DNA of 64,000 nucleotides from Nocardioides jejuensis. Lineage in GTDB: Bacteria > Actinomycetota > Actinomycetes > Propionibacteriales > Nocardioidaceae. The notes under the pieces are model-generated. The model was not told the DNA's origin. It ran no database searches and saw only the letters and a list, made by a program, of their open reading frames with translations. Every line of letters begins with the position of its first letter. The stretch's first letter is position 1. This document shows positions 51,110-59,406 of this stretch, one piece after another. The stretch spans positions 124,001-188,000 of the forward strand of contig NZ_SJZJ01000003.1 in the NCBI RefSeq assembly GCF_004337475.1, given 5' to 3'. The position numbers and the translations under genes are program-made.

Positions 51110-51825
51110 ACACCGTCGTTCTCATCCACGGCCTCGCTGGTTCGCCCGGCACGTGGGACAGCGTCACGCCGCTGATCCGACACGACGCGGATCGGATCAT
51201 CGCGCCCTCGGTCGGTCGTGAACTGAGCATTGAGGCCGAAGCCGATGCGGTCGCCCGCAGGATCGGTCGCGGTCACGAGCCTGCCGTACTTGTCGGTCAC
51301 TCGATGGGCGGCCTCATTGCCACCGCTGTTGCTGAGCGCTATCCCGAACTTGTTGACCGACTCATCCTCGTCAACACGCCCCCATCCATCGAAAGCCGGC
51401 TCAGCGCCCGTAGCGGCGGCGAGCGAATCCTGGCCCTGCCCGTGGTCGGCGAGATCGTGTGGCACCTGCTGCCCGACTCGGCTCTCGCCAAGGGAGCCCA
51501 GACGAGTTTCGCCCCCGGAACAGACGTGCCAAGCAGGGCGGTCAGAGACCTACGCGCGACGGGCCGCCGCGCCTTCGTGAGGGCATCGGCCAACATCGAC
51601 GCCTACCTCTTCGACGGTCCTCTCCGGAACCGCCTTGATGGCCTGACCTGCCCCGTCGATGTCGTCTTCGGCGAACTCGACCAGCGGGTCGACCCCGCAT
51701 CCTTCGCGGCGCTTCGCAACGACGACCACATCACTGCGACGCCTATCCCGGACGCCGGCCACATGACCCCGTGGGAGTCGCCGAGTGCCGTCGCAGACGC
51801 CATTCGTCGGGTGCTCATCGCATGA
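51106..51825 (+). CDS. Alpha/beta hydrolase (esterase/lactonase candidate)
   Basis: A 239-aa serine hydrolase. The oxyanion motif is LIHGLAGSPGTW. The nucleophile is Ser66 in GHSMGG, the acid lies in FGELDQRVD, and the catalytic His is in DAGHMTPWE. The GTG start at 51106 overlaps the monooxygenase stop (GTGA), so production is coupled. Cleavage of the ester or lactone formed by the monooxygenase is the natural inference. It is convergent with a hypothetical membrane protein 46 bp away. Confidence 0.88.
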   Translation: MNTVVLIHGLAGSPGTWDSVTPLIRHDADRIIAPSVGRELSIEAEADAVARRIGRGHEPAVLVGHSMGGLIATAVAERYPELVDRLILVNTPPSIESRLSARSGGERILALPVVGEIVWHLLPDSALAKGAQTSFAPGTDVPSRAVRDLRATGRRAFVRASANIDAYLFDGPLRNRLDGLTCPVDVVFGELDQRVDPASFAALRNDDHITATPIPDAGHMTPWESPSAVADAIRRVLIA

Positions 51826-51871
51826 CGCTCGGGCAATCAGAGTCGTCGGTGCGTGCCTAACCCTGGACAGG

Positions 51872-52483
51872 TCAGGAGGTTGGCGCGTCGGGGTCCGCCT
51901 CGACCGTTTGGCGGATCAGCATCGACGGCACGCGGCTCAGCCGCGGTACCCGCCCCAGGCGCCCTTGGTCGCGCCAACTCATCTTCGCCAGTCCATTCAT
52001 GAGCATGTACACGCCGACAGCGGCGAAAGCGGCAAGGGGGAGTTCGACGCAGGCGGCAGAGAGCAGGCTGCCGGTCTGCTCAGCCGAACCCCACGACAGG
52101 GTCACGTCGAACCACGCGTCGGTAGTGAACAGCGTCGCCAACACTGCCAAGGCCACGGGAAACATGTGGCGCCTGCGGAAGCCGAGCCAGCCAGTGACGG
52201 CCATGGCACCCGTCAGCGCGACGTCAAACCCGATCCACGCCACCGCCCAAGCACTCGTGTGATGCTGAGACGGGAGCGTGGCGATCAGCAGACCGATCCA
52301 TGGGCCGAGCGATACCGCGCCACCGATCGCCACGAGGACGCCAAGGCGGCGCATACGAGCACGCTTCTCCTGGGCGGGGTGGTCGATGAGATTGATCCAC
52401 CGCGCCAAGGTGCGACGCTCGGACTCAGTCAGAGCCACTACGTCCTCGGGTGTCTGGACCGCTTGTCCGAGTGTCGCAGCCAT
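51872..52483 (-). CDS. Hypothetical membrane protein (203 aa)
   Basis: It has a soluble N-terminal segment (TPEDVVALTESERRTLARWINLIDHPAQEKR). Four hydrophobic helices follow (LGVLVAIGGAVSLGPWIGLLI; AWAVAWIGFDVALTGAMAVTG; FPVALAVLATLFTTDAWFD; ELPLAAFAAVGVYMLMNG) and a basic tail. No named family recognised; function unknown. ATG 52483 is preferred, with AGGAAGG upstream; a TTG thirteen codons earlier is possible. It lies between the hydrolase and the DJ-1-like gene within the accessory region. Confidence 0.75.
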   Translation of the reverse strand: MAATLGQAVQTPEDVVALTESERRTLARWINLIDHPAQEKRARMRRLGVLVAIGGAVSLGPWIGLLIATLPSQHHTSAWAVAWIGFDVALTGAMAVTGWLGFRRRHMFPVALAVLATLFTTDAWFDVTLSWGSAEQTGSLLSAACVELPLAAFAAVGVYMLMNGLAKMSWRDQGRLGRVPRLSRVPSMLIRQTVEADPDAPTS

Positions 52484-52608
52484 CAACCGATCGCCTTCCT
52501 GTGCCGAGGGCGACGCCTTCAATGCGGCCGCTCGATGGACGATGTTCCCGGGCCACCCGGGAATCTCCGGGAGGGACAGAGTGGCCCGGGAACCGCTCGT
52601 GTATCGCC

Positions 52609-53298
52609 CTACTTGTTGAGGAGGGCGACGACCTCCTTCGCCGTCTTCTTGGCGGACGCAGGGTTCTGGCCGGTGACCAGGTTGCCGTCTACGACGGCGT
52701 ACGGCACGAAGGGGAGGCGGGCCTTCTCGTAAAGGCCGCCGCGCTCCTTGGCGACCTTCTCAGCGTTGTAGGGGACCAACTTGTCGACCTTGGCGAGTTC
52801 CTCCTCGCGCCACGCAAACCCGGTCATGTGCTTGCCGGCAATGAGGTAGGTGCCATCGGACAGCGTCGTGTTGAGAAGCCCGCAGTAGCCGTGACACACC
52901 GAAGACACGATCGCGCCGCGCTCGTACATCTCGCGGGTGATCCGCTGCAGGCCCGCGCTGTCGAGGAAGTCGTACATGACTGCGTGGCCACCCGTGAAGT
53001 AGATGGCGTCGTAGTCGGCGGAGTTGATGTCGTCGGGGCTGAGGGTGTTCTCCAGGAGCGCCATCTTCGCGGGGTCGTTGAACCACGCCTTGGCGGTCTT
53101 GTCGTAGTTGGGGAACTTGAGGGCTCGCGGCTCAAGTGGGACCTTGCCGCCGGCCGGGCTGACGAGGGTCTGCTCGTAGCCAGCCTCCTCGAAGACATGC
53201 CAGGCGTGAGTCAGTTCCGACAGCCAGAGGCCAGTGGGGTGGCCCGGGTCGTCGTAGTGGGCGACGTTCGTGACGACGTTGAGAATGCGCTTGGGCAT
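52609..53298 (-). CDS. DJ-1/PfpI-family protein (Hsp31/glyoxalase III-like)
   Basis: A 229-aa type 1 glutamine-amidotransferase-fold protein. The nucleophile elbow is SVCHGYCG (Cys135, His136), with Glu28 in GLWLSELTHAW and the segment YDAIYFTGGHAVMYDF. This matches the Hsp31-like group that acts on methylglyoxal or as a chaperone. ATG 53298 has GGAAACGGAAGAGCG upstream. It is divergent from an MFS gene; the shared region contains inverted repeats, one of which recurs at 60.67 kb. A role in handling reactive carbonyls made by the island's enzymes is plausible. Confidence 0.88.
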   Translation of the reverse strand: MPKRILNVVTNVAHYDDPGHPTGLWLSELTHAWHVFEEAGYEQTLVSPAGGKVPLEPRALKFPNYDKTAKAWFNDPAKMALLENTLSPDDINSADYDAIYFTGGHAVMYDFLDSAGLQRITREMYERGAIVSSVCHGYCGLLNTTLSDGTYLIAGKHMTGFAWREEELAKVDKLVPYNAEKVAKERGGLYEKARLPFVPYAVVDGNLVTGQNPASAKKTAKEVVALLNK

Positions 53299-53325
53299 GG
53301 TTCGCTCTTCCGTTTCCGGGGCTCG

Positions 53326-53383
53326 GTGTTGACGATGCTTACATGAAGATTAGACAGGAGTGTTTACAGTGTCAACACTCCTG
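53326..53383. promoter_or_regulatory. Operator-like inverted repeats between the DJ-1 and MFS genes
   Basis: CAGGAGTGTT (53355-53364) and AACACTCCTG (53374-53383) are perfect 10-bp arms around a 9-bp spacer. GTGTTGAC (53326-53333) and GTCAACAC (53371-53378) form a second, wider inverted pair. The 11-mer GTGTCAACACT (53369-53379) recurs at 60672-60682. The rest of this 298-bp gap shows no gene. Confidence 0.6.
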
Positions 53384-53596
53384 TCGCTCTGTGTGGCGCG
53401 TCGCACCTCCAAGGTAGGCCCGACTCGACGGAGAACGCGCCTTCCGGGCGACACGTCAACCAGCCAATCGGGCGGCCGCGAAACAAGATGCGGGTTCAGT
53501 TGCGGATCCCCGAACCTCACTCACATCAGGAATGCCGTCAATCGGTCGAAACCTTGTTGTTTCAGCGACTCGCCCTCCGAGGTTCATCCTTCTCAC

Positions 53597-54766
53597 ATGG
53601 ACCACATCACCGACCGGCGCTCGTGGCTGACCATCGTTGCGTTCGCGGCACTCGGCGCCGTAACGCAACTCCTCTGGCTGACCTATGCCCCAGTCACCAG
53701 TGCCTCAGCGGAGCACTACGGCGTCTCCGAGACCGCCATCGGCTGGCTCGCGAACGTTTTCCCCCTCTGGTACGTCCTCCTCGCCATCCCGGCGGGCCTC
53801 TCACTCGATCGCTGGATGCGCCCCACCCTCATCGTCGGCGCGGCGCTCACGGCACTCGGCGGCATCGCCCGGGTCCTCTCCGACGACTACGCCGCCGCCC
53901 TCGTGGGGCAGACCCTCGTCGCCATCGCGCAGCCGCTCGTCCTCACCGCCATGACCCCCATGGCTGCGCGCTACCTCGCCGAACGTGACCGGGCCAAGGG
54001 AATCGCGTTTGCCTCGGCTGCCACCTTCGCCGGAATGATCGTTGCGTTCCTGCTCGCCACCATGGCCGACCTGACCGCCGTCCTCCACCTGGACGCCATC
54101 ATCGGCGTCCTCGCCGGCGGCGCTGTGCTCCTCGCCCTTCGTCAGGCTCCACGCTTCGCGTCGTCCGGTCCCTCGGGCGGCCTCAGCGACTTTCTCGCGG
54201 CGTGGCGCAATCCAGCCGTCCGACGCATGTGCCTGCTGGTGCCAGTCCCGTTCGGGACCTTCACGGCCCTCACCACCTGGGGCCAGCCCCTCTTGGAGCC
54301 CGCAGGAGTTACCGCCGACCAGGCAGGGATCCTGCTGCTGATCAACGTCGTTGCAGGCGTCATCGGTTGTGCCGCAGTGCCAGTCTGGGCCGCCCAGAAC
54401 AACCGCCAGGGCCGCACCCTCATCGCGGGCATTGCCGCCACCACAATCGCGTGCGTCCTCCTCGCGGTGGCCCCGTCCATGAGCGTTGCGCTCGCGTGCT
54501 TTGTCGTCGTCGGCGCCCTGCTCCTTCCGGCGTTGCCGATAGTCCTGGAGATCAGCGAGCGAGCAGCGGGCGATGCCGCCGGCGCGGCTGCGGGTCTCGT
54601 GTGGCTTGCCGGGCAACTAGGTGCGCTCGTCGTCACTGGTGTGACGGGGGTCCTTGTGGACGCACCGACCTGGGCATTCCTCCTCCTGGCTGTCGTCACG
54701 ATCGGAGCACTGCCCGCAGTCCCACGAACCCGCTCCGCTGCCGTCGTGACCGCAGATTCGATCTGA
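53597..54766 (+). CDS. MFS transporter
   Basis: A 389-aa major-facilitator protein with twelve predicted helices (WLTIVAFAALGAVTQLLWLTYAPV; PLWYVLLAIPAGLSLDRWM; DRAKGIAFASAATFAGMIVAFLL; GAAAGLVWLAGQLGALVVTGVTGV). The loop 2-3 motif reads GLSLDRWMRP, a variant of G-x3-D-R-x-G-R. Start ATG 53597 (MDHITDRRSWL). It is followed after 6 bp by a LysR gene, likely in the same transcript. The substrate is unknown; uptake or efflux of the island's substrate is possible. Confidence 0.88.
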   Translation: MDHITDRRSWLTIVAFAALGAVTQLLWLTYAPVTSASAEHYGVSETAIGWLANVFPLWYVLLAIPAGLSLDRWMRPTLIVGAALTALGGIARVLSDDYAAALVGQTLVAIAQPLVLTAMTPMAARYLAERDRAKGIAFASAATFAGMIVAFLLATMADLTAVLHLDAIIGVLAGGAVLLALRQAPRFASSGPSGGLSDFLAAWRNPAVRRMCLLVPVPFGTFTALTTWGQPLLEPAGVTADQAGILLLINVVAGVIGCAAVPVWAAQNNRQGRTLIAGIAATTIACVLLAVAPSMSVALACFVVVGALLLPALPIVLEISERAAGDAAGAAAGLVWLAGQLGALVVTGVTGVLVDAPTWAFLLLAVVTIGALPAVPRTRSAAVVTADSI

Positions 54767-54772
54767 TCACCG

Positions 54773-55747
54773 ATGTCGGATCGCGTACGGCGGTCTAACA
54801 TCCGCGGTATCGACGTTCACACACGCAAACTGCGCTACTTCCTCGCCGCCGCAGACGAACTGCACTTCAGCCGTGCTGCCGCGCGCGTCTTCCTGACCCA
54901 GCAAGGCCTCAGCCGCCAGATCAAGGAACTTGAGGAAGAACTCGGCGTCAGGCTCTTTGAACGGACCACTCGTACCGTCACCCTGACGGCGGCCGGCGCT
55001 GCGTTCGTCGAGGTCGCGCGACGGATCGTCGACGACCTCGACGTTTCTGTGGCCGATGTCCGTCGCGCTGATCGAGCCCTGACCGGGCGGATCCGGCTCG
55101 GGTTCTGTGCAGGCGCAGCGCTCGAACTCACAGGGCCGATTCTCAGTTCATTTCGCGAGACCTATCCCGAGGTGACAGTCGACATGCGTGAGTTCCCGCA
55201 GACCGACCCTTCAGCCGGGCTCGCCTCCGGAGTCACCGACATCGCCATCATCCGGCTGCCGCAGGGAACGGCGAAGATCGAGACAGAACCACTCTTCGTG
55301 GACCCCGTGATCGCGGCCGTCGCAGACTCCCACCCACTTTCGGCACAGTCATCCGCCACCGTCGCTGAGTTGCTGGAATGGCCATTGACCCTCTCTGGCA
55401 CGAGCGACGACGTCTATCGGGCGTTCTGGGGGCTTGTGGCCGCGCGTCCGCCCGGCGTTCCCGGACAGTTCGTTCCGTTCTCGTCCGTCACCGAAGAGTT
55501 GGCGCTTGTCGCTGCCGGATCCGCGATAGCCATCACGAGCGCAGCGGTCCCCACCTACGCGCCCATGAAAGGCGTGCGCTACGTCGAGGTCACGGACTGG
55601 CCTGGGTCGATCGTCGCACTCGCATGGCACACCGGGGAGCGGTCGCCTGCTGTCACCCGGTTCGTAGACAACGCATGCAGAGTGCGCGACGACCACGTCG
55701 ATCTTGTACAACACATCGAGAACCGGAGACTGGCGAAGTCACCCTGA
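54773..55747 (+). CDS. LysR-family transcriptional regulator
   Basis: A 324-aa regulator. The winged HTH at about residues 16-75 reads KLRYFLAAADELHFSRAAARVFLTQQGLSRQIKELEEELGVRLFERTTRTVTLTAAG. The substrate-binding domain follows (GRIRLGFCAGAALELTGPILSSFRETYPEV). About 15 N-terminal residues precede the usual start, so an internal start is possible. It is cotranscribed with the MFS gene, with its 3' end 19 bp from a convergent PucR-type gene. Confidence 0.9.
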   Translation: MSDRVRRSNIRGIDVHTRKLRYFLAAADELHFSRAAARVFLTQQGLSRQIKELEEELGVRLFERTTRTVTLTAAGAAFVEVARRIVDDLDVSVADVRRADRALTGRIRLGFCAGAALELTGPILSSFRETYPEVTVDMREFPQTDPSAGLASGVTDIAIIRLPQGTAKIETEPLFVDPVIAAVADSHPLSAQSSATVAELLEWPLTLSGTSDDVYRAFWGLVAARPPGVPGQFVPFSSVTEELALVAAGSAIAITSAAVPTYAPMKGVRYVEVTDWPGSIVALAWHTGERSPAVTRFVDNACRVRDDHVDLVQHIENRRLAKSP

Positions 55748-55766
55748 GCGGAGTCGGCCGCGCGCA

Positions 55767-56918
55767 TCATCCCCGTGCGGTCAGGGCGGCGTGTAGAACG
55801 AACCGGTCCCATTGGCTGCGTGTGGTGCGCCCAGTCGACGCCGCGATGCTCCGCAGGCGATAACGAATTGTCTGTGGGTGCAGCCCAAGTTCTGCCGCGG
55901 CCTTGATGTCAGACCCCATCCACAGAACAGCCTCCAGCGTTCGCAGCAGTTCCGGCTCGTTGAGCAGCGGTCCAAGAGTGTCCTGGACGAAAGCGTCGCC
56001 ATCAGCGTCCGGATGGCCAGTGAGCACCGCAATCGCCTCCACATCGCTTCGACCGAACAAGACGTCGGGACGCGACGCCGGGTGGTGAAGCGCGCTGGCC
56101 GAGATCCGGAAGAGTCGTGGCGCCGACCTCGTCGTTACCCCTGACAGCAATACGCCACAGGTGCCCGTAGTCCGAAGCCCTGAACCCACAAGGCTCCTGT
56201 CGGCCTGATGAAACATCGCAACGTTCAGCCCGTCGACTGATGCCTGGAGGAGCGCGTCGCCCCCTACGGGACCATCTGCGAGCCGCTGTGAGGCGCCAGT
56301 GGCTCCCTCGTCTGGCCGAACAATGAGGACATCGAAGGATTTCGGAAGCCGCGTGTCGAGTTCGCGCAGACGCGCAGCGAGGCTCCCTTCGTGCGTCTGC
56401 CGTCCGCGCATGATGTCGGACGCCAGCAAGCGCAGCGACGTATCGCGGTCCGTGAGAAGCGCTCGCGTGCTCGCGTCGTATCCCTCCTGGATCGCCTCCG
56501 ATATGACATCGAGCAGAGAAAGGTACGTCCGTCCGAGCGCGGTCACATCCGGCACGGACAGGGCATTTCCGTAGCGCTCGGACACGATGTCAAGAAGATG
56601 CGGTCCGACAGTCCGATACGCACGCAGCACCGCGGGAAGTGGCCGCCCATCGCGTGCCCGCACCCCGCCGACGTTCCGAAACCGCCGAACATCCTCCGCG
56701 TTCGGCTCAGTTCCGGTCGCCCAAAGGTCCAGGACCCGCCGCAGCGTCCATCCTGCGATCGACTTGACCTCGTCGACCTGCGTGGCATCAAGTGTCGCGT
56801 AGGCCGGGATCGTGCCGAACACCGTTGCGACCACAGCATCGACGAGTTCAGCGGCGTCAGCCTGCGCACGCGCTGCAGTCTCAGTACGAGGAACGCTCAC
56901 GGACCCACATCCCGGCAT
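55767..56918 (-). CDS. PucR/CdaR-type transcriptional regulator
   Basis: A 383-aa regulator of the same class as the protein at 48330-49493. An N-terminal helical region (GTIPAYATLDATQVDEVKSIAGWTLRRVLD) precedes a central segment with RLRELDTRLPKSFDVLIVRPDEG. A C-terminal HTH_30 follows (DIKAAAELGLHPQTIRYRLRSI). The ATG at 56918 opens the frame. It is divergent from the KstD-like flavoprotein across 107 bp containing an inverted repeat, so it probably controls that gene. Confidence 0.86.
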   Translation of the reverse strand: MPGCGSVSVPRTETAARAQADAAELVDAVVATVFGTIPAYATLDATQVDEVKSIAGWTLRRVLDLWATGTEPNAEDVRRFRNVGGVRARDGRPLPAVLRAYRTVGPHLLDIVSERYGNALSVPDVTALGRTYLSLLDVISEAIQEGYDASTRALLTDRDTSLRLLASDIMRGRQTHEGSLAARLRELDTRLPKSFDVLIVRPDEGATGASQRLADGPVGGDALLQASVDGLNVAMFHQADRSLVGSGLRTTGTCGVLLSGVTTRSAPRLFRISASALHHPASRPDVLFGRSDVEAIAVLTGHPDADGDAFVQDTLGPLLNEPELLRTLEAVLWMGSDIKAAAELGLHPQTIRYRLRSIAASTGRTTRSQWDRFVLHAALTARG

Positions 56919-56928
56919 TGTGATGATC

Positions 56929-56946
56929 TGATAGATACCGCTATCA
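56929..56946. promoter_or_regulatory. Inverted repeat TGATAG-N6-CTATCA in the PucR/flavoprotein divergent region
   Basis: TGATAG (56929-56934) and CTATCA (56941-56946) are perfect 6-bp arms around ATACCG; a further GATAGGTGAT follows. The stretch is AT-rich and lies 11 bp upstream of the regulator start and 80 bp upstream of the flavoprotein start. Confidence 0.45.
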
Positions 56947-57025
56947 CGATAGGTGATTCAGATGGTGTCGCACGGGGGATCGGGACGACGATCGCCACAA
57001 CCCCGATCCTCGCCTGGAGGCGACC

Positions 57026-58717
57026 GTGTCTTTTCGTCCCGATGTGGTTGTCGTCGGCGCCGGCCTCGCCGGCCTCGTCGCCACCCACGAGCTGGCCAAG
57101 GCCGGCAAGCGGGTCCTGGTCCTCGACCAGGAGAACCGCCACAACCTCGGTGGCCAGGCGTTCTGGTCGCTCGGCGGGCTTTTCTTCGTCGACAGTCCCG
57201 AGCAGCGACGGATGGGCATCAAGGACTCCTTCGACCTTGCCTGGCAGGACTGGCAAGGGAGCGCGCAGTTCGACCGGTTCGGCGACGGGTCCGACGGACC
57301 GGGCCGCGGCGAGGACTTCTGGCCGCAGCAGTGGGCCGAGGCGTACGTCCGCTGGACCAACGAGGGCAAGCGCGACTACGTCCGCGACCTGGGCCTGAAG
57401 TCCCTGACGTTCGTGGGCTGGGCCGAGCGGGGCGACGGCCGTGCCGAAGGCCACGGCAACTCTGTGCCGCGCTTCCACATCACCTGGGGCACGGGCCCCG
57501 AGGTGGTCCGGGTCTTCCTGGAGCCCGTCCTGGGAGCAGAGGAGGCTGGCCTCGTGCAGTTCGGCTTCCGACACCAGGTTGATGCGCTCCTCACCGTGGG
57601 CGGCGCGGTGGTCGGCGTACGCGGCTCCCTGCTCGCGCCCGACGAGGCACCACGCGGGGAGAGGTCCAACCGCGACGTCGTCGGCGACTTTTCCATTGAA
57701 GCCCCAGCAGTTGTCGTCACCAGTGGCGGCATCGGCCACAACTTCGACCTCATGCGCCGCAACTGGCCGACCGACCGGGTCGGCCCCGCGCCGGAGCACA
57801 TGATCGCCGGCGTCCCGGCGCACGTGGACGGCCGGATGCTCGCCATCTCCGAGGAGGCTGGGGCCACACTGGTCAACAAGGACCGGATGTGGGCCTACGT
57901 CGAGGGCGTCCACAACTGGGACCCGATCTGGCCCGACCACGCGATCCGGATCCTGCCCGGCCCGTCGTCGATGTGGTTCGACGCCAACGGCAAGCGGCTG
58001 CAGGGGATGTCGGGTGTGCCCGGCGCCGACTCGATCGGATCCATGACCCAGATCCTGTCCACCGGCTACGACTACTCGTGGTTCATCCTCGACCAGACGA
58101 TCATCGAGAAGGAGTTCGCACTGTCGGGCTCCGAGCAGAACCCCGACTGGACCAACAAGGACGTCCGGCTCATGCTCACCGACCGGATCCTGGGAAAGGG
58201 CGCGACCGGCCCGGTCGAGCGGTTCAAGCAGCACGGTGAGGACTTCGTCGTCGCCGATAACCTCGCCGACCTGGTCGCCGGAATGAACAAGATTTCACGC
58301 GGTCCTGCCCTTGACCCGGCCGACATCGAGCGGCAGATCGTGGCGCGCGACCGCCAGGTCGACAACCCTTTCGCCAAGGACGCGCAGATCATGGCGATCC
58401 ACAACGCTCGGCGCGACCGGACGGGCAAGATCATGCGCGTCGCGAAGCCGCACAAGATCCTCGACCCTGAGCACGGCCCGCTCATCGCGGTGCGCTGCAA
58501 CATCCTGTCGCGCAAGACCCTCGGCGGCATCGAGACCAACCTCGACTCCCAGGCGATCGCGGCGGACGGCGCGGTCATCCCGGGCCTGTACGCCGCGGGC
58601 GAGGTCGCCGGCTTCGGCGGTGGCGGCGTCCACGGCTACAACGCGCTCGAGGGCACCTTCCTCGGCGGCTGCATCTTCAGCGGCCGCGCCGCCGGGATGG
58701 CTCTGTCCCGCGACTGA
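57026..58717 (+). CDS. FAD-binding dehydrogenase (FrdA/KstD-like, Rv0785-type)
   Basis: A 563-aa flavoprotein of the fumarate-reductase/ketosteroid-dehydrogenase superfamily. The FAD motif VVVGAGLAGLVATHELAKAGKRVLVLDQ is at about 8-35. An LGGQAFWSLGGLFFVDS segment follows, and the C-terminal FAD-closing motif reads GLYAAGEVAGFGGGGVHGYNALEGTFLGGCIFSGR. Actinobacterial homologues are annotated as FAD-binding dehydrogenases of unknown substrate. GTG 57026 follows GGAGG at good spacing. It is divergent from a PucR-type regulator and ends 4 bp from a TetR gene. Dehydrogenation of a cyclic ketone or acid is plausible. Confidence 0.86.
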   Translation: MSFRPDVVVVGAGLAGLVATHELAKAGKRVLVLDQENRHNLGGQAFWSLGGLFFVDSPEQRRMGIKDSFDLAWQDWQGSAQFDRFGDGSDGPGRGEDFWPQQWAEAYVRWTNEGKRDYVRDLGLKSLTFVGWAERGDGRAEGHGNSVPRFHITWGTGPEVVRVFLEPVLGAEEAGLVQFGFRHQVDALLTVGGAVVGVRGSLLAPDEAPRGERSNRDVVGDFSIEAPAVVVTSGGIGHNFDLMRRNWPTDRVGPAPEHMIAGVPAHVDGRMLAISEEAGATLVNKDRMWAYVEGVHNWDPIWPDHAIRILPGPSSMWFDANGKRLQGMSGVPGADSIGSMTQILSTGYDYSWFILDQTIIEKEFALSGSEQNPDWTNKDVRLMLTDRILGKGATGPVERFKQHGEDFVVADNLADLVAGMNKISRGPALDPADIERQIVARDRQVDNPFAKDAQIMAIHNARRDRTGKIMRVAKPHKILDPEHGPLIAVRCNILSRKTLGGIETNLDSQAIAADGAVIPGLYAAGEVAGFGGGGVHGYNALEGTFLGGCIFSGRAAGMALSRD

Positions 58718-58721
58718 CCGG

Positions 58722-59324
58722 TCAGTCGGCCTTCGGCTGGATCTGGGCCGACAGCAGGGCGTGGAACGCTGCGCGCACTCGCGCCGCAACCTCGTCCGTG
58801 GTCGCGGCCTTCATCTTGCCGTCGAGGTGCAGGAACGCCAGTCCGTGAGCCAGGGCCCAGCCGCCGGATGCGAGTGAGTGGGCGTCCTGGCCGGGGAAGA
58901 CGTTCTCCATGACTGAGGCGAGAAGGTCATGCAGTTTGGCTGCCGCTTCGACACGCTGGTCGTTCTCGACGTCGCATTCCTGACCGAACATCAACTTGAA
59001 CAAGGCCGGTCGACGGAGCGCAAAGTTAACGTAGGTAATGCCGAAGTCGGCGAGGTCGTCGGGCTTGGACGGCATCGCGCCGGCGTTCGTGAGGTCAGCC
59101 ATCAGGTCCTTGAGGCCCTGTGCTGCCAGCGCCGACTCGATAGCCTCGCGGTCCTCGAAGTGTCGGTACGGTGCGGTCGGGGAGACCCCAGCCTTGCGTG
59201 CGACGGCACGCAGTGAGAACGGCTCGCCCTCTTCAAGCATTTCCATCGCGCTGGTCAGGAGGGCAGCGCGCAAGTCGCCGTGGTGGTAACTCTGCTTGGT
59301 CTCTGGTGTTGCCACCCTGCTCAC
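58722..59324 (-). CDS. TetR-family transcriptional regulator
   Basis: A 200-aa repressor-type regulator. The HTH at about 18-65 reads LRAALLTSAMEMLEEGEPFSLRAVARKAGVSPTAPYRHFEDREAIESAL. The C-terminal ligand domain resembles the WHG subgroup (FGITYVNFALRRPALFKLMFGQE). The GTG at 59324 is the only reasonable start. It is cotranscribed or adjacent downstream of an MFS gene (82-bp gap). A role as repressor of the MFS and dehydrogenase genes is likely; its site could be the GTGTCAACACT motif shared by two island promoters. Confidence 0.9.
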   Translation of the reverse strand: MSRVATPETKQSYHHGDLRAALLTSAMEMLEEGEPFSLRAVARKAGVSPTAPYRHFEDREAIESALAAQGLKDLMADLTNAGAMPSKPDDLADFGITYVNFALRRPALFKLMFGQECDVENDQRVEAAAKLHDLLASVMENVFPGQDAHSLASGGWALAHGLAFLHLDGKMKAATTDEVAARVRAAFHALLSAQIQPKAD

Positions 59325-59406
59325 CGTCCCTTCAGGAAATGTCTGGCCACATGGCTAGATGCCTTGCGTAGCGTACGCCGACCGATTTCGTATTCCGGAT
59401 CCGCGG

